This document shows, one piece after another, positions 6,298-14,250 of a DNA stretch of 18,022 bases. The notes below the pieces were generated by a model, which saw nothing but the letters and a program-made list of their open reading frames with translations, had not been told where the DNA came from and made no database searches. The stretch's first letter is position 1. Each line of letters starts with the position of its first letter. Made by a program: the position numbers and the translations under genes. Origin of the DNA: an uncultured Eubacteriales bacterium (GTDB lineage: Bacteria; Bacillota; Clostridia; Oscillospirales; Butyricicoccaceae); contig CATJIY010000067.1 of assembly GCA_949740695.1 (NCBI GenBank), forward strand, positions 1 to 18,022, given 5' to 3'.

Positions 6298-7617
6298 ATG
6301 AAAACAGTTGTCTGTTATATCAATCAGTTTTTCGCTGGCATCGGCGGGGAAGAAAAGGCATATCAGGAGCCGTATATACAAGAGGGGTGCGTCGGGCCAG
6401 TGCAGGCGATTCAAGCTGCGTTAGAGGACGCGCAGGTTACCCATACGTTGGTTTGCGGTGACAATTATATGGGCAGCGATACCGAAAAGGCGGTGGCCCG
6501 TATTCTGGAATTACTGGAGGGACATGTGCCCGATCTGTTTATCGCGGGACCGGCCTTTCAGGCTGGGCGGTATGGTTTGGCTTGCGGCACCATCTGTCAA
6601 GCCGTGCAGGAGAAGTTTTCGATTCCGGCGTTGACTTCTATGCACCCGGAGAATCCGGGGGTGGAAATGTTCCGGCAAAAGGTGATCATTTTTCAAGGGG
6701 GCAAGGGAGCCGTTAAAATGCGGGCCGATGTGCAGACGATGATTCGCTTTGCCAACAAACTACTGTCCGGCCAGCCCAACGAAGGCGCGGAGGCCGAGGG
6801 GTATTTTCCCCGTGGCTGCCGTCACGAAAAATTTTTGGAGGATAAGCGGGAGAATACCGCCGCCTATCGGGGTGTGCAGATGCTTATCCGGAAAATGCAC
6901 GGACAGCCTTACCGCACGGAACTGGCCATTCCTGCGCCTGAGCAGGTGCCTATTGCTCCGGCGGTGTCTGATCTGAGCCATGCGGTGGTAGCAATGGTGA
7001 CCTCTGGCGGAATTGTCCCGTCAGACAATCCCGATCGGATTCAGTCGGCTTCTGCCACCCGATGGGGCAGGTATGATATCTCTGGTATGGAACGGCTGGA
7101 GGCTGGAGTGTTTAAGACGATTCACGCCGGCTTTGACCCTACGGCGGCTAATGCCGATCCTAACGTGGTCGTTCCGCTGGATGCTATGCGCGCTTATGAA
7201 AAGGAAGGAAAGATTGGGCGTCTCCATCCCTATTTTTATTCCACTGTGGGCACAGGCACTACCGAAGCGGAAGCTCGCCGGATGGCGCAGGAGATTATCC
7301 CACACCTGGTAGCCGATGGCGTTACCGCGGTGATTTTAGGCTCCACTTGAGGCACGTGTACTCGTTGCGGTGCAACGATGGTAAAGGAGCTGGAAAAGGC
7401 CGGCTTCCCTGTGGCGCATATGTGCAATTTGGTGCCGGTATCTCAGTCGGTGGGCGCCAACCGGATCGTTCCTACGATTTCCATTCCATACCCGCTGGGC
7501 GATCCTAGTACACCGCCGGCAGAGCAGTGGAAATTGCGCTATCACCGGGTAGGTGTGGCGCTGGAAGCCTTGGCTACCAATATTGAACAACAGACCATAT
7601 TTCCGGTGCGAATCTAA
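6298..7617 (+). CDS. grdB: GrdB-like selenoprotein, reductase component B (UGA read as Sec)
   Basis: Selenoprotein subunit of component B (GrdB/GrdF/GrdH family) that attacks the bound substrate with its selenolate and passes the carbon unit to GrdA. Translation stops apparently at TGA 7348-7350, but the same frame continues for 88 codons with clear family sequence (GTCTRCGATMVKELEKAGF, then GANRIVPTISIPYPLG) to TAA at 7617. Reading TGA as selenocysteine gives 439 residues with the motif U351-G-T-C354-T-R-C357, the family's redox-active UxxCxxC. Other blocks: FFAGIGGEEKA (11-21), AGPAFQAGRYG and VTSGGIVPSDNPDRI. Shine-Dalgarno GGGGG precedes the ATG, 12 bp after the GrdE-like stop. An automated caller would truncate this gene at 7350. 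Glycine, sarcosine, betaine or another amine remain possible substrates. Confidence 0.93.
7362..7378 (+). promoter_or_regulatory. SECIS-like hairpin for selenocysteine insertion
   Basis: Stem TCGTTGC / GCAACGA (7 bp) with apical loop GGT starts 11 nt after the UGA. Bacterial SECIS elements are short hairpins inside the coding region just downstream of UGA, bound by SelB, usually with G and U in the apical loop. Both position and loop fit. Confidence 0.7.
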
Positions 7618-7625
7618 GCATTGTT

Positions 7626-7664
7626 TCCGCCCCATGAAGCCCAGGTTTCATGGGGCGGATTTTT
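7626..7664 (+). terminator. Rho-independent terminator after the selenoprotein gene
   Basis: A 12-bp stem CCGCCCCATGAA / TTCATGGGGCGG with an 8-nt loop, followed by ATTTTT. It begins 10 bp after the TAA at 7617. This also supports that stop, rather than the UGA, as the end of the gene. Confidence 0.9.
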
Positions 7665-7753
7665 AAGAGGATAGTGCTGAAAAAGGCTTTTTTTAAGACT
7701 TTTGCGCTAAACCTTTCTGGTGATCTGGAGTCTGACGATCCTATATTTTGCAT

Positions 7754-7796
7754 AAAACCTATGCCGCGAAGGATTCCTTCGCGGCATAGGTTTTTT
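7754..7796. terminator. Bidirectional terminator of the importer-hydrolase operon
   Basis: A 15-bp stem CCTATGCCGCGAAGG / CCTTCGCGGCATAGG with an ATT loop, flanked by AAAA and TTTTTT. It lies 17 bp beyond the M20 gene stop (minus strand) and also backs up the plus-strand terminator at 7626. The 7665-7753 stretch between the two hairpins shows nothing recognisable. Confidence 0.88.
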
Positions 7797-7812
7797 AAGA
7801 TGATAGTATTGG

Positions 7813-9096
7813 TTATACTCTGCCTTGATGGAGCATTTCTAGGCAGAGAGATACCGAAGCTTCTAGAACTTCTTCATCAAAGTCAAAGGCGTCTCCGTGG
7901 AGGGGATCGGTAGTGTCGGCGCCAAGCCCCATATAGATGCCCTGGCCGCCTTGGGATTGTACTGCGGTAATCATTTCTGCGGCGTCGTCGCTGCCACTCA
8001 CGTTACCTTCCTTATGGATTGTAGTGAACCAGGGGACTTTGGCCGCCGCGCGGGCGGCCAAAGCCATTAGACCTGGACTGCTTTTTGCTGCCGGAGAGGT
8101 GCCGTAATCTTGGATCTGATGGGTGACTCCATAGCTTTGGGCCGCGCCCGCTAAGGTTTGCTCTACCCGTTCCCGGAGATAAGCTGTTCCTGCGGGAGTT
8201 GTGCTGCGGTATTCTAGCTCCAAGCGAGCATGATCTGGGATGGTGTTGGTTACTGTGCCGCTGTGCAGCACGCCAACATTTACACGGGTAAGCCCTTCCT
8301 CATGGGGAGCGATAGTGTGCAGGCTGAGGCAGGCAGAGCAGGCGGCTAACAAAGCGTTACGTCCCAACTGGGAGGCGCCGCAAGGGTGAGCTGCTTTTCC
8401 CCAAAAATCTACATCTAGCCGAGTAAAACTCATAAAATCACTGCATCCGCTGGCGAAAGTGTGAGAGGGAAGAGGCTTACCTTCGGCGCTGAGGGCGATG
8501 TGGAGAGAGATAAATTGATCCACACCGGTTAACCAACCTTTGGAGATCATAGAGGCTGCGCCGCAGTAGGCTTCTTCTGCCGGCTGGAAGAGCAAACGGA
8601 CGGTACCTGTCAACAAATGCTTATTTTCCAAAAGCGCCGCAGCCAGCCCTAGACCGATGGCAGTGTGTCCATCATGGCCGCAGGCATGTACAGAATCGGT
8701 CTCCGAACAGTAACCCTCTCGACAAGCTGCGCGATGGGGATCCTGCTTTTCTGGATAGGGCAGCGCGTCGATGTCGAAGCGGAAAGCCCAAACCGGTCCC
8801 GGCCGGCCGGTTTCTAATTGAACAACCGCTCCTGGCCAGCCTTGCGTTTTTTCTACCCAATGGGGATCTGCGCCTTGAGCGATGGCCCGCTGACAAGCTT
8901 CTGCGCGAGCTTGTGCGCTAAGCGCAATGTGGGGCGGTATGGCGTTGATATCCACAGCCTCCGGCCCAAGATGAACGGGATCATTGCCCATTTCAGAAAG
9001 CAGCTGGCCCAAGCGGGCAGTGGTTCGGATCTCTTGCCATGCAGGTTCTGCATATCGGTGAAGTTCCCGGCGAAAAGCAGTAATGGCTGTATTCAT
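7813..9096 (-). CDS. M20-family metallo-amidohydrolase, AbgA-like
   Basis: Zinc-dependent M20 peptidase/amidohydrolase cleaving the amide bond of N-acyl or aryl-acyl amino acids in the cytosol. The 427-residue product most resembles AbgA, the p-aminobenzoyl-glutamate hydrolase subunit A: ELHRYAEPAWQEIRT near the N-terminus, ETGRPGPVWAFRFDIDAL (95-112), the metal motif HACGHDGH (137-144), the catalytic-glutamate motif QPAEE (171-175), and VNVGVLHSGTVTNTIP further on. No AbgB partner is present, so a homomeric enzyme is likely. The ATG at 9096 has AGGAGG just upstream, overlapping the end of the preceding gene, which lies 12 bp away. It is the last gene of the operon. Real substrate unknown; neighbours suggest it trims imported peptide-like compounds. 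Confidence 0.85.
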   Translation of the reverse strand: MNTAITAFRRELHRYAEPAWQEIRTTARLGQLLSEMGNDPVHLGPEAVDINAIPPHIALSAQARAEACQRAIAQGADPHWVEKTQGWPGAVVQLETGRPGPVWAFRFDIDALPYPEKQDPHRAACREGYCSETDSVHACGHDGHTAIGLGLAAALLENKHLLTGTVRLLFQPAEEAYCGAASMISKGWLTGVDQFISLHIALSAEGKPLPSHTFASGCSDFMSFTRLDVDFWGKAAHPCGASQLGRNALLAACSACLSLHTIAPHEEGLTRVNVGVLHSGTVTNTIPDHARLELEYRSTTPAGTAYLRERVEQTLAGAAQSYGVTHQIQDYGTSPAAKSSPGLMALAARAAAKVPWFTTIHKEGNVSGSDDAAEMITAVQSQGGQGIYMGLGADTTDPLHGDAFDFDEEVLEASVSLCLEMLHQGRV

Positions 9097-9108
9097 GCAA
9101 TTCCTCCT

Positions 9109-10248
9109 TTAACGCACTTGACGGCCCCGCACATAAACCTGCTGCGCTTCCGCCTGGACATCCAGCGGATAGTGGCTCCAGATAACGACATCGCCGTCTA
9201 ACCCAGGGGCAATGCGGCCTTTTCGGTGGCCCAATTTTAAAATATCGGCGGGGTTACAGGTGACGCATCGCAAAGCGTCTCCGGGGGTCAGTCCGGCTTT
9301 TACTGCCATAGCGGCAAAGAGGATCAGAGATTCCTGTGGATGCACGTTATGGTCGGTGATGATGCAAGTCTGAATACCTGCGTTACACAACGTGGCTACC
9401 GCAGAAAAATCTTTGTTTTTTAATTCAACCTTGGAGCGGGAACCAAAACTGGGTCCTACTAAAGCTGGGTAAGGAAATTGTTTGAGATAGTCTACAATCA
9501 GATGACCCTCAGTGCAGTGGTCCAATGTTAGGTCCACTTGATATTCTTGGGCGATACGGATTGCGGTGCAGATATCGTCCGCACGGTGAGCGTGAGCCTT
9601 CAGCGGAATCTTTCGGTCCAAAACCAGACCCATTTGCTCCAATCCCAAATCGCGAGGGAAATAGTCGCCCTTTTTTACAGCTTCCGCTTTTTTTGCCTGA
9701 TAAGCCCGGGCGTCTTCCAGAGCTTTACGCAGCATAGCAGCCACGCCCATTCGGGTATTGGGATCTTTACCGTGGCGGCCGAAATCCCGGGGGTTTTCAC
9801 CGAAAGCCACTTTCATGGCGGCGTTCGCTTGAAGGACCATTTGATCCACTACTTTCGCCCCGTTGTTTTCCAACGTGACGAAGGTGCCCGCTACCACTCC
9901 GGCGCTGCCGGGGCCAGTGCAAATGGTAGTGACGCCCCCTTTAAGGGCGTCGGTAAAGGCGACGTCAAAGGGATTGATGGAATCAATGCCCCGCATCTGA
10001 GGGGTCACCGGCTGATTTTCACAGATATCGTCTCCTTCCCAACCGATAGCTTCCTCGCAAGCGCCAATGTGAGAGTGCGCTTCCACCAGTCCAGGTGTGA
10101 TATACCGTCCGGCGGCGTCCACCGTCTCCTCACAGGCGGGGGAGAGGTTCTCCCCCACCTGGGTGATGATTCCTTGCTGGATGCGGATGTCTCGAGGTAA
10201 AAAAGCCCCTTCTTCCGCTAAAAAGACCAATCCGTTTTGTATCAGCAT
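9109..10248 (-). CDS. Amidohydrolase-superfamily protein (COG1228, imidazolonepropionase/dipeptidase-like)
   Basis: Cytosolic metallohydrolase of the amidohydrolase (TIM-barrel) superfamily. The 379-residue product has an N-terminal beta-sandwich start (MLIQNGLVFLAEEG), PGLVEAHSHIG with H58 and H60, KAHAHRADD (217-225) with H219 and H221, DHCTEGH (243-249), and ITDHNVH (297-303) with the catalytic-type D299. These are the expected metal ligands. COG1228 includes imidazolonepropionases and Xaa-amino-acid dipeptidases; sequence alone does not choose. I place the start at 10248, not at the in-frame ATG at 10281 inside the upstream gene, because AGGAG lies 6 nt before it. It begins 1 nt after the dppF stop, indicating translational coupling to the importer, and it likely acts on imported substrate. 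Confidence 0.85.
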   Translation of the reverse strand: MLIQNGLVFLAEEGAFLPRDIRIQQGIITQVGENLSPACEETVDAAGRYITPGLVEAHSHIGACEEAIGWEGDDICENQPVTPQMRGIDSINPFDVAFTDALKGGVTTICTGPGSAGVVAGTFVTLENNGAKVVDQMVLQANAAMKVAFGENPRDFGRHGKDPNTRMGVAAMLRKALEDARAYQAKKAEAVKKGDYFPRDLGLEQMGLVLDRKIPLKAHAHRADDICTAIRIAQEYQVDLTLDHCTEGHLIVDYLKQFPYPALVGPSFGSRSKVELKNKDFSAVATLCNAGIQTCIITDHNVHPQESLILFAAMAVKAGLTPGDALRCVTCNPADILKLGHRKGRIAPGLDGDVVIWSHYPLDVQAEAQQVYVRGRQVR

Positions 10249-10249
10249 C

Positions 10250-11230
10250 TTATTCTCCTGTTGTTTGACCATATAGCACACAGGCTACCTGATGCTCTGA
10301 ACCTACGTTGCGCAGGGGGATGCCCTTGCCCATGCAGGCATCGGTGGCATGAGGGCATCGGGCGGCAAAACGACAACCCGGCTTGGGGTCAATGGGGCTG
10401 GTGATTTCTCCGTGGATCAGTTCCCGGGGTTTGTCCCGATAGGCCAGGTCAGGGATGGGGATGGCGTTCAGCAACGCTTTGGTATAGGGATGCTTGGGAT
10501 TTTGAAACAGTTCTTTGGAAGGCGCATATTCCACCACTTGACCCAGATACATGACGGCAATATGGCTGGAGATATGACGCACCACACTCAGGTCATGGGT
10601 AATAAAGAGATAGGTCAGTCCTCGTTGGTCCTGAAGATCCATCATAAGATTTAGAATTTGTGCCTGGATGGAAACATCCAGTGCGGACACCGGTTCGTCA
10701 CATACGATGAACTCTGGATCCAGCGCTAATGCCCGGGCAATACCGATTCGTTGGCGGCGGCCGCCGTCCAGCTCGTGGGGATAAGCGTTTGCCAACCGGC
10801 GGGCCAATCCTACCGTATCCATCAAGTCCAAAATGCGCTCGTCCATCTCTTTTTTGCTCTGAAAGACATGGTTGACTTTCAAGGGTTCGGCAATGATCTG
10901 ACTAATAGATAGCCGGGGGTTCAAAGATGCGTAAGGATCCTGAAAAATCATCTGCATTTTACTGCGAGTCTTTTTCATAGCTGCGGCGCTGTAATTTAGA
11001 ATGTTTTCTCCATGATAAAGAATTTCGCCGCTGGTAGCAGGCAGCAACCGCAGCAACGTGCGGCCTAGCGTAGACTTGCCGCAGCCTGATTCGCCTACCA
11101 CGCCAAGGGTATGTCCCTTCTGGATGGTGAGATTTACATCGTCCACCGCGTGGAGCGTGCCTGCGCCGGTTTTAAAATATTTCCTCAGATCCTTTAATTG
11201 GATCAAGGGTACATTGGTATGTTCATTCAT
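10250..11230 (-). CDS. dppF: Peptide ABC importer ATP-binding protein (DppF/OppF type)
   Basis: One of the two ATPases powering a type I peptide importer at the inner face of the membrane. The 326-residue product shows Walker A GESGCGKST (46-54), Q-loop at Q97 (IFQDP), signature LDGGRRQR (154-161), Walker B IVCDEP (175-180), and the switch histidine in THD (H212). The C-terminal cysteine cluster CRFAARCPHATDAC (four-Fe four-S type) is typical of Opp/Dpp ATPases. The signature reads LDGGR rather than LSGGQ; the glycine pair and flanking positions are intact, so activity is expected. Genes on both sides are close (21 and 1 bp gaps). Symbol used for family; the transported ligand is not established. 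Confidence 0.93.
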   Translation of the reverse strand: MNEHTNVPLIQLKDLRKYFKTGAGTLHAVDDVNLTIQKGHTLGVVGESGCGKSTLGRTLLRLLPATSGEILYHGENILNYSAAAMKKTRSKMQMIFQDPYASLNPRLSISQIIAEPLKVNHVFQSKKEMDERILDLMDTVGLARRLANAYPHELDGGRRQRIGIARALALDPEFIVCDEPVSALDVSIQAQILNLMMDLQDQRGLTYLFITHDLSVVRHISSHIAVMYLGQVVEYAPSKELFQNPKHPYTKALLNAIPIPDLAYRDKPRELIHGEITSPIDPKPGCRFAARCPHATDACMGKGIPLRNVGSEHQVACVLYGQTTGE

Positions 11231-11251
11231 GCTGTCATCTCCCTGCCGCTG

Positions 11252-12250
11252 TTATTTGGAAAACAAATGGCATCGGATCATGTGGGTCTCCCCGTCCTGA
11301 AAGACGCCAGGAGCTTTCAACTTGCACGTTTCAGTGCAGCTGCCGCACCGGGGATGGAATTCGCATCCGGGAGGCAGATCGGTGGGGTCTGGCATCAGGC
11401 CCATCACCGGCTTAAGCCGTTTGGAGTCGCTCTGCAGGCTGGGCAGAGAACCAAAGAGGCCGATGGTATAGGGGTGGTGGGGCTTGCTCTGGTCAAAGAT
11501 ATCGTAAACTGTGCCCTGTTCGATGACCTTGCCTGCGTACATAATGGCTACATGATCACACATCTGACATACGATGCCCAGATCGTGGGTAATGAGGATC
11601 ATGGAGGTGTTTAGTTCCTCCTTTAAATTACTCATCATGTCCAAAACTTGATTTTGCACGGTTACATCCAACGCGGTGGTGGGCTCGTCTGCGATCAGAA
11701 GGCGGGGTTCGCATACCAGCGCCATGGCGATGACCACCCGCTGTTTCATTCCGCCGGAAAACTGGTGAGGGTATTCGTATTTCCGCGCCGGGGGAATACC
11801 TACCAGTTTAAGCACATGATCCACTTTGGCCTGTACTTCTTCCTTGGACATGGACTGGTGATGGGTCTCAATGGCTTCCGCAATTTGATCGCCTACAGTG
11901 AGCACCGGGTTAAGGCTGGTCATAGGATCCTGAAAGATCATAGAGATGTGGCTTCCTCGAAGCTCTCGCATCTGATCCTCGCTCATCTGGACCACATCCT
12001 GCCCTTCAAACAGGATCTTTCCTTGGGGGATCTCCCCGATTCGCTGAGGAAGCAGCCGCAGGATGCTGAGGGCGGTGGTGGTTTTGCCCGCGCCGGTTTC
12101 GCCTACCAGGCCAAACACTTCGCCTCGCTTCACCTGAATATTCAGGCCGTTAACGGCATAGCACACCGCATCGCTGGTGTTGTATTTTACATGGAGGTCC
12201 TGAATGTCCAGCAGGATATCCTCCTGAGTTTGGTTCCGTTCGTCCGCCAT
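11252..12250 (-). CDS. dppD: Peptide ABC importer ATP-binding protein (DppD/OppD type)
   Basis: Partner ATPase of the importer, 332 residues. Visible elements are Walker A GETGAGKTT (50-58), IFQDPMTSLNPV, the signature FSGGMKQR, Walker B LLIADEPTTALD and the switch ITHDLGIV. The C-terminus ends in an oligopeptide-transporter domain with the cysteine cluster CEFHPRCGSCTETC. The ATG at 12250 has AAGGAG upstream within the 19-bp gap after dppC. Unlike its partner it keeps the canonical LSGGQ-like signature, so any asymmetry between the two ATP sites would lie in DppF. Confidence 0.93.
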   Translation of the reverse strand: MADERNQTQEDILLDIQDLHVKYNTSDAVCYAVNGLNIQVKRGEVFGLVGETGAGKTTTALSILRLLPQRIGEIPQGKILFEGQDVVQMSEDQMRELRGSHISMIFQDPMTSLNPVLTVGDQIAEAIETHHQSMSKEEVQAKVDHVLKLVGIPPARKYEYPHQFSGGMKQRVVIAMALVCEPRLLIADEPTTALDVTVQNQVLDMMSNLKEELNTSMILITHDLGIVCQMCDHVAIMYAGKVIEQGTVYDIFDQSKPHHPYTIGLFGSLPSLQSDSKRLKPVMGLMPDPTDLPPGCEFHPRCGSCTETCKLKAPGVFQDGETHMIRCHLFSK

Positions 12251-12269
12251 GATACTGCTCCTTTCTCAG

Positions 12270-13163
12270 CTAATCCTTCAGCGTGGGGTCTACCGCGTCC
12301 CGCAGGGCGTCGCCCAGCAGGTTGAGGGCCAGTACAGTGATTACAATGGCCAACCCAGGGAAGATCACCAAATGAGGGCTGTAACGGATATGAGTTTGAC
12401 CTTCGGATAGCATGGCTCCCCACTCCGGGTCAGGCGGCATAACCCCCAGGCCCAGGTAGCTCAGGCCGGAAGCGGCGATAATGTCATAGCCCACGCCCAA
12501 GGTGGCCTGTACGATGAGTACAGCCAGCGTATTGGGAAAGATATGGGTGGCGATAATATGAGCATGGCTTCCGCCTACGGCTACCGAAGCCTCAACAAAT
12601 TCATTGTCCTTGATGGACAGTACCGCTGAACGAATGACTCGGGCATAACCTGGAACGTCGCCGATGGTGATGGCGATGATAAGATTGACCATATTGGCCC
12701 CCAGCGCGGATACCACCGCGATAGCCATTAGAGTAGAAGGAATGGCGATGAACACATCCATAAAACGCATGAGGATATTGTCGATCTTTCCGCCGAAATA
12801 TCCAGCGATGCACCCGATGAGTCCGCCGATAAATAGACTGGCGATCGTGGCGGTAAAGCCAATGAGCAAAGAGTACCGGCTGCCATATAGGATTCTGGAC
12901 AGGATATCCCGGCCAAAACCATCAGTGCCGAAGGGATGCTCCAGACTGGGCGTTTGAAGTTTGATGCTTACGTTTTGCTCCACGACCTGAGTGTCATAGT
13001 CAATGAAAAATACGCCATATAAACAACCCAGCACAATGAGCGCCAGCAGCAACATTCCCAGCCGGGCCATTCGGTTTTTCCAAAAGCGTGCGCCCACATC
13101 CTGCCAAAAGCCGCGGCTCTGGTGGGCCTCCACTTCCACATTTGCTTCTTTTCGGATTAGCAT
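12270..13163 (-). CDS. dppC: Peptide ABC importer permease (DppC/OppC type)
   Basis: Integral membrane permease, 297 residues. A cytoplasmic N-terminal tail precedes the first membrane segment (about 35-54, LGMLLLALIVLGCLYGVFF). The DppC hallmark HPFGTDGFGRDILSR (76-90) follows, then several more hydrophobic helices, with the ATPase-contacting EAA loop at about 189-212 (FVEASVAVGGSHAHIIATHIFP). It starts 5 bp after the dppB stop with a GGGGT-type ribosome site inside the end of dppB, so the two permeases are coupled. Forms a heterodimeric channel with DppB. Confidence 0.93.
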   Translation of the reverse strand: MLIRKEANVEVEAHQSRGFWQDVGARFWKNRMARLGMLLLALIVLGCLYGVFFIDYDTQVVEQNVSIKLQTPSLEHPFGTDGFGRDILSRILYGSRYSLLIGFTATIASLFIGGLIGCIAGYFGGKIDNILMRFMDVFIAIPSTLMAIAVVSALGANMVNLIIAITIGDVPGYARVIRSAVLSIKDNEFVEASVAVGGSHAHIIATHIFPNTLAVLIVQATLGVGYDIIAASGLSYLGLGVMPPDPEWGAMLSEGQTHIRYSPHLVIFPGLAIVITVLALNLLGDALRDAVDPTLKD

Positions 13164-13168
13164 AGCCC

Positions 13169-14107
13169 TTACCCCTTTCTTCCACCGTATTCCGCTTTAA
13201 TGCGGGGATCAATGATACCATAGGAAATATCTACCAAAAGGGTCACCACGCTGAAAGTAAAGGACATGAACAGCACGCAGCCCATAACCAGCGGCACATC
13301 TTTGGATCGGACGGCAGTGAGCAGCAATGTGCCGATTCCGCTCATGCCAAAAACGGTCTCGGTAATTACTGAGCCGCCCAGCGTCCAGCCGAAGTTGTTG
13401 CCCATGGTAGTGATAACCGGCAGCAGCGCGTTGCGCACAGCGTGCCGCCAGATGATCTTTTGCTCGCTGACGCCTTTCGCTCGGGCAGTACGAATATAGT
13501 CCTGCCGGATGACCTCCAGCATGGAGGACCGGGTCATACGCATAATTTGAGCTACGCTGAGCAGCGACATGGTAAGGGCGGGTAGGATAAAGTGGGCAAA
13601 GCTTTCCGAGCCGGTGGCAGGCAGCAGGTTTAAGCTTAGCGCAAAGACCAGCATCATTAGCATACCAAGCCAGAAAGAGGGCATTGCGGTAAAAACCAAC
13701 GCCACTACCGTCATGATATTATCTAGCAGGCTTTCTTTTTTCACCGCCACCAGAACTCCCAGCGGGATAGACATAACGGCGGTAAGCACGATATCCATGG
13801 TGGCCAGCAGTAATGTGGTAGGGAATCGCTCTCCGATAGACTCAATGACGCTGACGCCGCTGCGCCAGGAGGTTCCCAGATCGCCGCGGAGCAGGTTTTT
13901 CATGTAGTTAAAATATTTTACGGGTAGAGGGTCGTAGTAGCCCAAAGACTCATTCATGGCCTCTACCGCTTCGGCAGATGCCCGCTCGCCCAGAATTAGG
14001 CGGCCCGGGTTGCCAGGCGTCAGGGAAATGATGGTGTAAATGATGACAGAAATCCCCAGTAACACGGGAATCATCATTAAGATTCTTTTCAGGATAAATT
14101 TGTGCAT
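13169..14107 (-). CDS. dppB: Peptide ABC importer permease (DppB/OppB type)
   Basis: Partner permease, 312 residues. The N-terminus MHKFILKRILMMIPVLLGIS is the usual DppB membrane start, followed by TPGNPG and the periplasmic region GDLGTSWRSG (75-84). Further helices lie around 98-123, 132-160 and 172-190. The EAA loop is at about 204-230 (YIRTARAKGVSEQKIIW then RHAVRNALLP). GGAAGG precedes the ATG. A 143-bp gap with two hairpins and no T tract separates it from the binding-protein gene upstream. This is a common layout when the binding protein must be made in excess. Confidence 0.93.
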   Translation of the reverse strand: MHKFILKRILMMIPVLLGISVIIYTIISLTPGNPGRLILGERASAEAVEAMNESLGYYDPLPVKYFNYMKNLLRGDLGTSWRSGVSVIESIGERFPTTLLLATMDIVLTAVMSIPLGVLVAVKKESLLDNIMTVVALVFTAMPSFWLGMLMMLVFALSLNLLPATGSESFAHFILPALTMSLLSVAQIMRMTRSSMLEVIRQDYIRTARAKGVSEQKIIWRHAVRNALLPVITTMGNNFGWTLGGSVITETVFGMSGIGTLLLTAVRSKDVPLVMGCVLFMSFTFSVVTLLVDISYGIIDPRIKAEYGGRKG

Positions 14108-14158
14108 AAACCTTCCCGTTTCCTTTCTTTAAGGATATGGAATCATTTTGGCCTGTCT

Positions 14159-14192
14159 TTTTCCAGTGCAAAGCGCATTTGCCGCTGGAAAA
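14159..14192. repeat. Inverted repeat between dppA and dppB (proximal to dppB)
   Basis: Outer arms TTTTCCAG / CTGGAAAA (8 bp) with an inner GCAAA / TTTGC pairing and one or two bulges. No T tract follows on the minus strand, so it is not a classic terminator. Possible mRNA-stability or processing element. Confidence 0.5.
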
Positions 14193-14204
14193 TGAGTCAG
14201 TATG

Positions 14205-14234
14205 CTTGTCGGGACAGTTTCCCGTCCCGACAAG
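14205..14234. repeat. Strong hairpin just downstream of the binding-protein gene
   Basis: A perfect 11-bp stem CTTGTCGGGAC / GTCCCGACAAG with an 8-nt loop, 17 bp after the stop at 14251 on the minus strand. The sequence after it (CATACTGACTC) has no T run. It could protect the upstream mRNA from 3' decay or partly attenuate permease expression. Confidence 0.6.
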
Positions 14235-14250
14235 TGTGCTATGATTTGGA

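Noticed and set aside
6298..7350. GrdB-like gene ending at TGA 7350 (truncated gene or pseudogene)
   Set aside because: Conserved family sequence continues in frame to 7617, the motif UGTCTRC fits a selenocysteine site, and a SECIS-like hairpin follows.
9538..10200. 220-codon plus-strand frame opposite the amidohydrolase
   Set aside because: It is antisense to a clear metallohydrolase with all expected motifs, and no family resemblance was seen.
11648..12325. 225-codon plus-strand frame opposite dppD
   Set aside because: Shadow of a well-conserved ABC ATPase; low-complexity proline/arginine C-terminus and no good ribosome site.
14205..14234. Terminator ending the operon after dppA
   Set aside because: The stem is strong but no T tract follows on the minus strand, and dppB, dppC, dppD and dppF continue in the same order and strand without a clear new promoter.
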